This document shows, piece by piece, positions 54,399 through 62,572 of a stretch of 64,000 nt of DNA. Origin of the DNA: Blautia sp. (GTDB taxonomy: Bacteria > Bacillota > Clostridia > Lachnospirales > Lachnospiraceae); NCBI GenBank assembly GCA_017515325.1, contig JAFWGA010000057.1:95491-159490 (forward strand), read 5' to 3'. Below the pieces are notes generated by a model, which had not been told where the DNA came from, searched no databases, and saw only the letters and a program-made list of their open reading frames with translations. Made by a program: the position numbers and the translations under genes. Within the stretch, counting starts at the first letter, position 1, and each line of letters starts with the position of its first letter.

Positions 54399-57218
54399 TC
54401 AGAAGGACAGTACATCAGTCCAGTAATGCTGCTGGTACATATCCGTAAAACGATAGAGTAAAAGTGCTCCCGCATCATCCAGATACGTATCACTGATGAT
54501 CATATCCTCTGTCACTTCCATCTGCTCTCCTAATAAATAGCTGTCCTGACATTCCCCGTCATAGCTATAGTAATCACACAAAAAATCAAGCTTGTCCCCG
54601 ACTTCAAGCTCCGTCAGGCCTCTGGCGACTGTCTGTGTCTGCGATTGCCCGTAATTGGTCTGGGCACCCAGGATATAACCGTTGGGATTTTCGTTGTCAA
54701 AAACCAGAATCAGGTTTACCCGGATCGTCTCAGAGCCATCAGCCTTTGTCAGCATGGCGGGAACCTTTCCCGTAATGGTATAGCTGTCGTCCTCACCATA
54801 TTCCGTATGGAGATGATAGTAGGCTACCGGCTGGTCATTGATGGAAATCCAGGTCAGTTCCGTATCGCCTACCAGATTTCCATCATCGTCCCAACTGTAG
54901 GTGTCATCAAGTCCTAATTCCACATAGCCCGTCCCCGTATCCACGAAAAGGTTGCGGGCCACATCCTCTACCAAATCCCACTGGTCGTCAGCCAGGGCAA
55001 TGACCGGCTCTCCCTGGCTGTTCTCCTGCCAGGTCAGCTGAGAATAATCAAAGCGGTTCTGCGCCAGATAGTCCGCGGCAGCATCAATATCGAAGGATCG
55101 TCCGCCGAAAAAGCTGGTATCCAGACCTGCCAGACTGGCCAGTCCCCCCAGCAAAGAGGAGCCTAGATCCGGGGCAGAGCTGCCGTAGCTGCTTCCATAC
55201 CCATTTGAGCCCAGATATCCGTAACCGGAATTGTTATAGCCATAGCTTCCGCTGCCGCTTGTGCCGGTGCTGCCACTGCCCAGCAGGGCGGAAAGAAGAT
55301 CCGCGATGTCAGAGCCGGATACTGTCTGACTGTAGCCTCCTGAGGAGCTGCCGGAAGTTCCTGTTCCCAAACCTCCTCCCAAAAGACTGCCGAGAAGCGA
55401 ATCCAGCGGAATACCGGAGCTGCCCGAGGAAACCTGACCACCCAGCTCCAGACTGGCAAATTCACGGATACTGGCTGTAAAATCCGCGTCTATATCCAGA
55501 GCGTCATAGGTCTGCACCGCCGTATTCACAGAAGACATCTTCTTGTAGGGGAAATATACAGAAAGCCCGTAAGCACGGCTCATGCCGCTGGAATACCTGT
55601 TATATTTCACCGCATTCAGCAGGATGTCCGCCAGATTGCCGGCAGAAGCCGTTCCGATCTTTTTGGCGAAGTCCACAAAGTCAATCTGATCAATGGATGT
55701 TGACTGGGCAAACTCTCTGGCATTGTTACGGGCTGTAGCGATAGCCTTGTACTGTCCTCCCCGGATATTGCCAAGAAGCTCCTGAGAAAAAGCAGACATG
55801 CCGCTTCCCAGAGTCTGGGAAAGCTCTGCCAGGTCAACAACGGAAAGGGTCGCCGTCTGGCCCCGGCACTGCCTGGCGCAGGTTTGGACAAAATCATCTA
55901 CGATATTTTTACCGGTATCCAGGGTAGGCTGTGAGGTATTCTGGGAAAGGCTGGTCAGCCAATTGGTATAATACCAGCCGATGCCAGGTTCTGTTTCTTC
56001 TGAGGCGATCAGGTAATCCGCATAGCTGCCCAGCATCTGAGCTGTTTCAACTGTTGCCATCAGACAGGCGTCAAACCCCACAAAATCATAGGTAAGACCG
56101 GCATCCTTCAGAGCCTTATTTAAGGAGGCGAGCCCCATGGAACCGCTCCTGGCATTCTTTTCATCATATCCGTAGCCGCTTAAGGAGCCGCCGCCATGAT
56201 CCCAGAGAATCAGATCATAACGGTCTGCGGGATAATTCCTGGCAGACCATCTGATAAAATCTGTCAGAGTGGCAGGATCGGTCATGGCGCCCGTACCGGC
56301 ATTATCCTTTACGCAGGCCAGACCACCGTCCTTGATCTGATAGATCTGATTGACATTGCTCTTGACGATATTATTCTGCCATCTTTTACAGCCCCCGGTG
56401 TAGACCAGAAGATTGATCTTGCCGGACAGAGAAGCCTTGGTCATCTCGGCCAGATCCTTGGTTCCCATAGCACTGCGGGATTCCAGGTCGGTTCCGCACA
56501 TAAAGACCATAATCGTAATCGTATCTTTCCCGTTCCCCTTGATCTGAGTAAACCTCTCTCTGGCTCTTGAGGAGACGGTCGTATTCAGAAAACCGTTGTT
56601 CTCCCCGCTCGGATTTAAAGAAGCATAGGAAATATCAGAGGTGGAAAGAGTCGTCGCGGTCTGAGAGGAAGCCGTGGAAGTACCTGCTGTGCCGGACGTA
56701 GTCGTACCCGAAGAGGAAGAATATGAGCTCTGGGTACCGGCCGGGCTGGTGGAGCTGAATGTTCCTGATGCACTGCCTGAGGATGAGCCGCCACCGGAAC
56801 CACCGCCTAATAATCCGCTCAGACCTCCTCCTCCTCCCAGGAAAAGAACGGCGAGAATGATGATCAGCACCAATGGATTCATCCCTGAATTTCTGCCGCT
56901 TCGTGTTCCGCTCCCTGAACTGCCGCTGCCGGAATTTCCGAAGGAAGAGCCGCTATGAGGCCGGGGTACACTGCCGGAAGGTCTGGAACCACCCTGGGGA
57001 CGATGCGCCCCCCCCTGTGATCCCTGGGAGCCGCCCTGCGATCCTGGAGCCTGATGGGGAGCAGAGCCTTGCGCTGACCCGTTCGAATCTTTCCTGCCAA
57101 AGGGATTTGAACCGGTTCCCACCGGTCCCTGTCCGGTACCTTCCCCCCTCAGAGAAACCCCCTTTCCTTTACCGGTTATATTTTTCTTTCTGCCTGACGG
57201 CCTGTTGTTTTGTTCCAT
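54399..57218 (-). CDS. Membrane-anchored clostripain-family (C11) protein
   Basis: A 939-residue protein. Residues 1-112 are a basic, G/S/Q-rich cytoplasmic-type tail, 113-127 a single transmembrane helix, and 130-200 a Gly/Ser/Thr linker. A C11 peptidase domain follows (about 233-570) with the catalytic histidine H341 in LILWDHGGGS and cysteine C385 in GFDACLMATVE. The region 590-700 is G/S-rich and repetitive; the rest (700-939) is unassigned, mostly acidic. C11 enzymes cleave after Arg or Lys. The ATG at 57218 has GGGGG upstream. It would act on the outer surface. Confidence 0.88.
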   Translation of the reverse strand: MEQNNRPSGRKKNITGKGKGVSLRGEGTGQGPVGTGSNPFGRKDSNGSAQGSAPHQAPGSQGGSQGSQGGAHRPQGGSRPSGSVPRPHSGSSFGNSGSGSSGSGTRSGRNSGMNPLVLIIILAVLFLGGGGGLSGLLGGGSGGGSSSGSASGTFSSTSPAGTQSSYSSSSGTTTSGTAGTSTASSQTATTLSTSDISYASLNPSGENNGFLNTTVSSRARERFTQIKGNGKDTITIMVFMCGTDLESRSAMGTKDLAEMTKASLSGKINLLVYTGGCKRWQNNIVKSNVNQIYQIKDGGLACVKDNAGTGAMTDPATLTDFIRWSARNYPADRYDLILWDHGGGSLSGYGYDEKNARSGSMGLASLNKALKDAGLTYDFVGFDACLMATVETAQMLGSYADYLIASEETEPGIGWYYTNWLTSLSQNTSQPTLDTGKNIVDDFVQTCARQCRGQTATLSVVDLAELSQTLGSGMSAFSQELLGNIRGGQYKAIATARNNAREFAQSTSIDQIDFVDFAKKIGTASAGNLADILLNAVKYNRYSSGMSRAYGLSVYFPYKKMSSVNTAVQTYDALDIDADFTASIREFASLELGGQVSSGSSGIPLDSLLGSLLGGGLGTGTSGSSSGGYSQTVSGSDIADLLSALLGSGSTGTSGSGSYGYNNSGYGYLGSNGYGSSYGSSAPDLGSSLLGGLASLAGLDTSFFGGRSFDIDAAADYLAQNRFDYSQLTWQENSQGEPVIALADDQWDLVEDVARNLFVDTGTGYVELGLDDTYSWDDDGNLVGDTELTWISINDQPVAYYHLHTEYGEDDSYTITGKVPAMLTKADGSETIRVNLILVFDNENPNGYILGAQTNYGQSQTQTVARGLTELEVGDKLDFLCDYYSYDGECQDSYLLGEQMEVTEDMIISDTYLDDAGALLLYRFTDMYQQHYWTDVLSF

Positions 57219-57328
57219 TTTGATACCCCCTTCTTCCTGCCTTTGCGGAACATCCACTCATGGGAATCGCAATGATCGTATGCACATATAAGGTTACTAT
57301 AACATACTGAAATTTCAAAGACAAGTAA

Positions 57329-57372
57329 AGCTCGCAGCGGGTGCGAGCTGCTGAGCTGAGTAGTTACAGCAA
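57329..57372. repeat. Exact 44-bp repeat, copy 1
   Basis: It begins AGCTCGCAGCGGGTGCGAGC and ends GTAGTTACAGCAA. Internally, AGCTCGCA pairs with TGCGAGCT. An identical copy lies at 57481. Just downstream, GCTGAGTAGTTAC (57355-57367) pairs with GTAACTACTCAGC (57376-57388), a 13-bp stem. Confidence 0.85.
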
Positions 57373-57404
57373 TGGGTAACTACTCAGCACTTTGTGCTTC
57401 GTAG

Positions 57405-57454
57405 TTACGGCAGAAGGCGCAGCTCCTATCGTCGCAATGGAAGTGCGCCTTCTG
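57405..57454. repeat. Inverted repeat between the two 44-bp copies
   Basis: GCAGAAGGCGCA pairs with TGCGCCTTCTGC (12 bp) around about 24 bases. It is the part of this interval that is also seen, diverged, at 27409. Together with the flanking repeats it fills the 297-base gap (57219-57515), in which I see no gene. Confidence 0.7.
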
Positions 57455-57480
57455 CTCTCTGACCATTCTGACACATACGC

Positions 57481-57524
57481 AGCTCGCAGCGGGTGCGAGC
57501 TGCTGAGCTGAGTAGTTACAGCAA
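57481..57524. repeat. Exact 44-bp repeat, copy 2
   Basis: Identical to 57329-57372 and in the same orientation. Its last nine bases (TTACAGCAA) are the stop codon and last two codons of the metallophosphoesterase gene, so one end of the repeat is in coding sequence. Confidence 0.85.
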
Positions 57525-58211
57525 GGGTTCCTTTTGCATTCTGGTATACAGATCATATAGAGGGGAGCCCGTTTTTCCCCGGGCAGGAAACTGTCCTTTT
57601 TCAACCATAATAGAATGGGCTCCGCAGGTGTTGATCAGGCGGGTGCCGCTGGGGTGAAGTCTTTCCCTCTGAAAATGGCCATAGGCTTTATGCACATGGC
57701 CATGAATCATGTACAATGGTTTATACCGCTTCACCAGATGATCGAAGCAGGCGAAGCCCCTGTGGGGAAGATCCTCCTGATCCCCATAGCCCAGCATCGG
57801 CGAATGGGTGAGAAGAATGTCGAAGCCGTTTGTCAGCATCAGATTCGCTGAAAGCCTGGCGATCCTCCGCTTCATTTGGATTTCTGTATACATATAGGGA
57901 GGAGTAACCTCCTTATATTTCATACTCCCCCCCAAGCCCAGAATGCGAAGTCCATGGAAGTTAAAAACTGTGTCCTCGATACATTCACAGCCAAATGGGG
58001 GATTCCGTTCATAGCCTGTATCATGGTTTCCGTGAACATAGAGCAGAGGAACACCTGCCATTGTCACCAGAAACTGCAGGTAATCCGGATGCAAGTCCCC
58101 TGAAGAAAGGATGAGATCATACCCCTTCAGCTTATCAGGCGTATAAAAATCCCATAAGCCTTTATCTTCCTCGTCAGCCACACATAATATTCTCAGACTC
58201 TCCTGCTCCAT
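57516..58211 (-). CDS. Metallophosphoesterase
   Basis: A 231-residue calcineurin-like phosphoesterase. It has SSGDLHPDYLQ, the VHGNHDTGYE metal motif, LLTHSPMLG and the GHVHKAYG motif. It begins LRILCVADEEDKGLWDFY, so the usual first Asp-x-His is replaced by ADEED, which is a little divergent. Substrate is unknown. The ATG at 58211 follows AGGGGAAGGG. It lies 61 bases after the BMP-fusion gene and may be cotranscribed with it. Confidence 0.88.
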   Translation of the reverse strand: MEQESLRILCVADEEDKGLWDFYTPDKLKGYDLILSSGDLHPDYLQFLVTMAGVPLLYVHGNHDTGYERNPPFGCECIEDTVFNFHGLRILGLGGSMKYKEVTPPYMYTEIQMKRRIARLSANLMLTNGFDILLTHSPMLGYGDQEDLPHRGFACFDHLVKRYKPLYMIHGHVHKAYGHFQRERLHPSGTRLINTCGAHSIMVEKGQFPARGKTGSPLYDLYTRMQKEPLL

Positions 58212-58272
58212 TTTATTACCCTTCCCCTGTATCTGACCCATGATGAGTAACGGTTCAGTCTTGCATTTACTC

Positions 58273-60201
58273 TTATTCTTCCATTACGCCGCTGACCTTC
58301 AGTATATTTTTTGTACTGTCATAGAGTTTCCATGTTTCCGGGATCTCCCCAATGATATTGTCATTCAGCCAATCCATGCGGATAATCTCCTCCGAAGTAA
58401 GGATTGTCCCTTCCTCTGCCCGGATCACACCGTCCTGGCTCCTTAAGGAGCCTTCAAAGGGAACCAGTTCTCCCTTGATCAACAGGCTTCGGAGCATTTT
58501 CATCAGTCTGCTGGAATAAGGAGAAAGCTTCTGGGAGAGAATCACATCTATGACACCGGCTGACATCCCATACCAGTAATTGATGGATTGTCCCCCCTTG
58601 GGAAGGGTTGCCTGAAAGCTTCCGTCCAATACCATACCGACGATAAGATCGTAGTATTTTCCCCACTGCCAGATAGGAGCAGCCAGCCTGATCAGATTTC
58701 CGTCCTTGTTCTGATACAGACCGTATTCCCGTTCCGGCAAATCGGGCCGGATAAAGTCAGGGCCGGAAATGGTGGAAATATTCTCCCAGGTGAAATCCTG
58801 CTTCCAGTCCACTCCTTTTTGCGTAGACCATTTCAGCAGGATCTTTGCTTTCGGACGGACAAGGGCGGCTCCGATAGCGAAAGCATTGATATTGGCAATC
58901 AGGCCGTAGGCCGGCATATCTGCCACATAACCGATCACATCCGAATCACTGATGGTTGCCCCCAAAGCCCCCATCAGAAATTTTGCCTCATACATCCGGC
59001 TGTGGTAGGTCCGGACTGCGTTATGAGAAAGATTGACCGAACAGTTCAGGACACTCACCGATGGATTTCTGATCGCAAAGCGGAGGGTTGGAGCCATCAT
59101 GGAGGCGGAAGTCGTAAAGATCAGCTGGCATCCCGCCTTCTTGGCATCCTCCAGAGCTTTCTCGACCACATCATCCGTCATACAGTCCACATAGGTCCGG
59201 GTTTTTACCACTCCATCGTATTTATCCTCAAGCTCAAGCCTGCCCAGCTCATGACCGTAAACCCAGCGGGAGTCCTCCGGACTGCGCTCATAGAGGAAGG
59301 CAATGTTCAGTGGTTTGTTTTCCGTATAAGTCAATGCCCCGGAAAAAAGCTTTCTGACTCCGGATTTCACGGCATCGACCTGTGCATCCTCAGGAACCTC
59401 CAAAAGCTCTATACTGTCCTGACTGGTCTGTGTCAGAAGCTCCTTCCAGATCCGGGACAGTCTCTTGCTGATGGTATCCTTTGATTCATAGAGAAGACTT
59501 TCCAGGGAATAGATCTCCAGGTAGAGAAGGAAAGCATCCCCTCCTGTCATGGAAAGCCGGTTTCCTCCTTTTGCCTCAAAGATATCGGAAAAGGTAAGAA
59601 AGGCAGATTTCAGCTTCTCCACTGCCTCATCCGGCCAGGGATTCTTCAGATCAAAGCCGACAATCTTTGCCAGGGCGGCATATCTTCCTTTTTCGGAAAA
59701 TGTGATCTCAAACAGATGTGTCACCTGATAAAAATCCACGAATTCATAGTAGAGTTCCACCTCCGGATCACCGTTTTTTTCAGGCAGAATCCTGGTAACA
59801 CTGGCGGAAATCGAATAAGCTCCTACATATTTCAGAACGGAAACCCTCTTGTTTCCCTCCTGAACATAAAAACGATTCATATACTCATAGGCCAGAATAG
59901 GATCCCGCAGACCCTCGTTCAGCTGTGCGTTACAAAGATTGGACCATTTACTGGCAAATTCCGATTTTTCCGCCAAAAGCGGCATAAAGCCCGGAGAAAA
60001 GGCAGTCTGCCTGCCGGCGGTCTTCGTGCCGGCCACCATCCAAAGCGGAATCTCCGTCACCCCCAGACTGATCTCATTTTTCTGACTGCCGGTATCCAAA
60101 AAGTCATCCAAAGCCGGCAGATAGGGATAACGCCCCTCCGAAACGGCCTTCTTGTATTCTTTTTTTGCTGTCTGGTGTGCTTTTACATAATCTTCTGACA
60201 T
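58273..60201 (-). CDS. Cytoplasmic protein with ParB-like N-terminus and BMP/PnrA-like substrate-binding domain
   Basis: A 642-residue protein without signal peptide, lipobox or membrane segment. Residues about 44-140 resemble a ParB/sulfiredoxin-type fold: the pattern GLRDPILAYEYMNRFYVQEGNKRVSVLKYVGA fits the conserved I-x-V-x-x-G-x-R region (seen across 98-129). Residues about 295-545 match the BMP family of nucleoside-binding proteins (LNIAFLYERSPEDSRWVYGHELG, FTTSASMMAPTLRFA, VIGYVADMPAYG). It could be a cytoplasmic nucleoside sensor rather than a transporter part; that is inference. The ATG follows AGGAGG by four bases. Confidence 0.82.
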   Translation of the reverse strand: MSEDYVKAHQTAKKEYKKAVSEGRYPYLPALDDFLDTGSQKNEISLGVTEIPLWMVAGTKTAGRQTAFSPGFMPLLAEKSEFASKWSNLCNAQLNEGLRDPILAYEYMNRFYVQEGNKRVSVLKYVGAYSISASVTRILPEKNGDPEVELYYEFVDFYQVTHLFEITFSEKGRYAALAKIVGFDLKNPWPDEAVEKLKSAFLTFSDIFEAKGGNRLSMTGGDAFLLYLEIYSLESLLYESKDTISKRLSRIWKELLTQTSQDSIELLEVPEDAQVDAVKSGVRKLFSGALTYTENKPLNIAFLYERSPEDSRWVYGHELGRLELEDKYDGVVKTRTYVDCMTDDVVEKALEDAKKAGCQLIFTTSASMMAPTLRFAIRNPSVSVLNCSVNLSHNAVRTYHSRMYEAKFLMGALGATISDSDVIGYVADMPAYGLIANINAFAIGAALVRPKAKILLKWSTQKGVDWKQDFTWENISTISGPDFIRPDLPEREYGLYQNKDGNLIRLAAPIWQWGKYYDLIVGMVLDGSFQATLPKGGQSINYWYGMSAGVIDVILSQKLSPYSSRLMKMLRSLLIKGELVPFEGSLRSQDGVIRAEEGTILTSEEIIRMDWLNDNIIGEIPETWKLYDSTKNILKVSGVMEE

Positions 60202-60279
60202 ACAGCCTCCTGCTCACTGTACAAGCTGTCCTTCATGGAAGAGTGGCTCCATCCTTCTGACAGCTCTTCGATCATAAAA

Positions 60280-60390
60280 AAATCACTTGCCTTATCCGTG
60301 CGCATCCTGCCGAAAGGGTATCGGTAACAGCAAATTGCATTTGCTGTTACCGATAAGCCTGCAGCGGCATAGATATAAAGCAAGTGATTC
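60280..60390. repeat. Nested inverted repeats between SH3b and BMP-fusion genes
   Basis: A 17-bp perfect stem, TATCGGTAACAGCAAAT (60319-60335) with its complement (60339-60355), has a three-base centre. It is enclosed by AATCACTTGC and GCAAGTGATT (about 60280 and 60381). There is no clear T run, so it is not a standard terminator. The TCCGTGCGCATCCTGCCG motif at 60296 recurs at about 63767. Confidence 0.7.
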
Positions 60391-60418
60391 GTCCTTGTCT
60401 GTTTGACCTTAACCTTTT

Positions 60419-61492
60419 TTAGTAATGCAGATACACTCTGTTGACATAGCCCTTTGCTTTCAGCTTCGGAGAGTAGACATACCAGTATGTTCCATTCCCG
60501 TCACTGAGGAATTCAACTGTATCACCGGAATAAAGCTTTCCTATCACATTGCTGGGTTTATATTCCATGGTAGAGCGAAGAGCCAGATACCCCTCCGGTA
60601 CAGAGATAGTATAGTAGGTGCCGACAGAACCGCTGGCATAGTCATTTCGCAGATAGCTAAGGTAATCCTTATTGACATAGCCGTATGCATCATGCTTGGG
60701 TGAGTAGACATACCAATAGGTGGAATTTCCGTTCTTCATGAAGTTGACGGTGTCGCCGGTATACAGCTTACCGATCTCATTGGAAGCATCAAAGGACATC
60801 GCACTGCGCAGGGCCAGATAGTTTCTGTCAACAGAAACCCTGTAGGTAGCTCCTGTGATCCCGGTACTGCCAGTTGACGGCTTGGTTCCTGTCGATCCTG
60901 TCGCTGGGTTTTCTTTAAAATAAAGATAGGAACAATTCACATATCCGTATTTTACCAGCCTGGGAGAATAAACATACCAGTAATCTGCGTTGCCGGCGCT
61001 CATGTACTGAACGGTATCGGTATTGTAGAGCTCCCCTATGATATTGGCATCATTATATTCCATACTGGTGCGAAGAGCCAGATAGCCGGAAGCCACATTG
61101 ACCCCATATATGCCGTTTGTCACCGGCGCCGGCTTGCCGGAAGAAGAGGAAGAGGAAGAAGTGTATGTTGGGCCTGAACTGCCGGCATACACCAGATAGG
61201 AGCTGTTGACATAGCCGTTTCTTCCGTACTTTGGAGAATAAACATACCAGTAAGTACCGCTGTAATCCAGGACATCCACCGTGTCGCTGTTATAGAGCTC
61301 ACCGATCTCGTTCTCATACGCATAGGCAGGAGCCGTACGCAGAGCCAGATAACCGGAAGCTACATTGACCCGGTAGGTATTCGTCCCGGCATTTACGCTG
61401 ACTGCTCCGGCCAGGGGCAGGAACCCTGCCGCCAAAAGAGAAAATGTCAGGGCCAAGGCAACCAGAATAGATGCGAATCTGTTTTTTTTCAT
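60419..61492 (-). CDS. Secreted protein with four SH3b repeats
   Basis: A 357-residue exported protein. A signal peptide covers about residues 1-36 (positively charged start, hydrophobic core ALALTFSLLAAGFLPLAG). Four bacterial SH3 repeats of about 75-80 residues follow; each has a GYLALR motif, a D-T-V strand, a YWYVYSP motif and a GYVN end. Short Ser/Gly/Thr linkers separate them. SH3b domains often bind cell wall. No catalytic domain is present, so it may be an adaptor or wall-coating protein. The ATG follows AAGGAGG. Confidence 0.92.
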   Translation of the reverse strand: MKKNRFASILVALALTFSLLAAGFLPLAGAVSVNAGTNTYRVNVASGYLALRTAPAYAYENEIGELYNSDTVDVLDYSGTYWYVYSPKYGRNGYVNSSYLVYAGSSGPTYTSSSSSSSGKPAPVTNGIYGVNVASGYLALRTSMEYNDANIIGELYNTDTVQYMSAGNADYWYVYSPRLVKYGYVNCSYLYFKENPATGSTGTKPSTGSTGITGATYRVSVDRNYLALRSAMSFDASNEIGKLYTGDTVNFMKNGNSTYWYVYSPKHDAYGYVNKDYLSYLRNDYASGSVGTYYTISVPEGYLALRSTMEYKPSNVIGKLYSGDTVEFLSDGNGTYWYVYSPKLKAKGYVNRVYLHY

Positions 61493-61516
61493 AATAGCAA
61501 CCTCCTTCTTTCCTGA

Positions 61517-61525
61517 AGTATAACA
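61517..61525 (-). promoter_or_regulatory. Predicted extended -10 promoter of the SH3b gene
   Basis: On the minus strand TGTTATACT lies 25 bases before the start codon, with the ribosome binding site downstream. No good -35 hexamer is seen at the normal spacing. The same element precedes tig. Confidence 0.45.
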
Positions 61526-61624
61526 TGTCACTAGTGTTTTTTTCAGCCTCTGACAATATAGTACAATATCATGGCAATCAGGCTGTAATAATCAGTTATT
61601 TTACCCAATGAACTGTTGTTCCTC

Positions 61625-62554
61625 TCAGGTCTGATTGACATCCAGACCAAATTCCTCAGGAAGAAAGCGTGGAGTGACATTCTCACGTGTCATGATCACT
61701 GCCGTAGCCAGCCTGGTTCCGATCTGACAGGCCTCTGCCAGTGATTTGTGATAGGTAAGGCCAATGGCAATCCCGGAAAAAAAGGCGTCCCCTGCCCCTG
61801 TGGTATCGATGACATGCACATTCTGGGCAGGACAATACCCACTCACTCCCGGCATCTGGGCATATACTGCCCCTCGCTCCCCCAATGTCACAACCATACG
61901 GGGGATCTGTGCGTGCCGGATATGCCACAGAATAGACCGGCTCAGCTCCTGGGGATCCATACCGGAAAAATCATCCGAAAAGAGAATACCGGCTTCCTGC
62001 TCATTGCATACCATACAGCTTGTCCTTCTAAAAAGATCCCTTCTTTCCATGGCCAGGGAAATATTGGAAACCACGGCATAGACTTCCTTATGGTATTTTT
62101 CCGCCAATCGAAAGATTATTTTCAGGATATGGGGTTCCATGTCAATCTCTACGACCACGGAATCGGCCTGGGAAATGATATCATCTCCTTCCTCCTCCAT
62201 GATACGGGTAATCTCCTCCAGATCCGGTCTCTTGGAGATGGAAGCGACCACATCCCCGTTATTGTCAAAAACAGCCAGCCAGGTCCCCAATCCATCCTTG
62301 GTTCTTCTGATATGAGAGACATCGACCTTATGCTGAACCAGCTTATCCAACACATCCGAACCAATACCGCTTTCGTCCACCAGGCTGACAAAAACCGGTT
62401 TCAGCTCAACATTTGCGATATCCTCTGCCACATTTCGGGAAACACCTCCATGAACCTGTACCACCTTTCCGGCGTTTCTTCCCTTGGGGATATACTGTGC
62501 CAACGGATAACCCTTGATGTCCACAAATACCGCGCCTATCACTGCTATGCCCAT
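61625..62554 (-). CDS. PfkB family carbohydrate or nucleoside kinase
   Basis: A 309-residue ribokinase-family enzyme. It has GAVFVDIKGYP at the start, GGVSRNVAEDIA (substrate glycine pair) and the C-terminal signature DTTGAGDAFFSGIAIGL with the catalytic aspartate. The overall pattern is close to pseudouridine or other nucleoside kinases, but the substrate is not resolved. It follows the serine hydrolase gene by 18 bases and shares its operon. It could link to the nucleoside-binding BMP fusion nearby; that is inference. Confidence 0.9.
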   Translation of the reverse strand: MGIAVIGAVFVDIKGYPLAQYIPKGRNAGKVVQVHGGVSRNVAEDIANVELKPVFVSLVDESGIGSDVLDKLVQHKVDVSHIRRTKDGLGTWLAVFDNNGDVVASISKRPDLEEITRIMEEEGDDIISQADSVVVEIDMEPHILKIIFRLAEKYHKEVYAVVSNISLAMERRDLFRRTSCMVCNEQEAGILFSDDFSGMDPQELSRSILWHIRHAQIPRMVVTLGERGAVYAQMPGVSGYCPAQNVHVIDTTGAGDAFFSGIAIGLTYHKSLAEACQIGTRLATAVIMTRENVTPRFLPEEFGLDVNQT

Positions 62555-62572
62555 CCGACCCTCCTATTACAG

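Noticed and set aside
57329-57524. Repeat pair considered as a CRISPR array
   Set aside because: Only two copies, 108 bases apart, with one in coding sequence and no cas genes in the window.
58588-59484. A 298-codon plus-strand frame opposite the BMP-fusion gene
   Set aside because: No recognisable domain or ribosome binding site, and the opposite strand clearly encodes the BMP domain.
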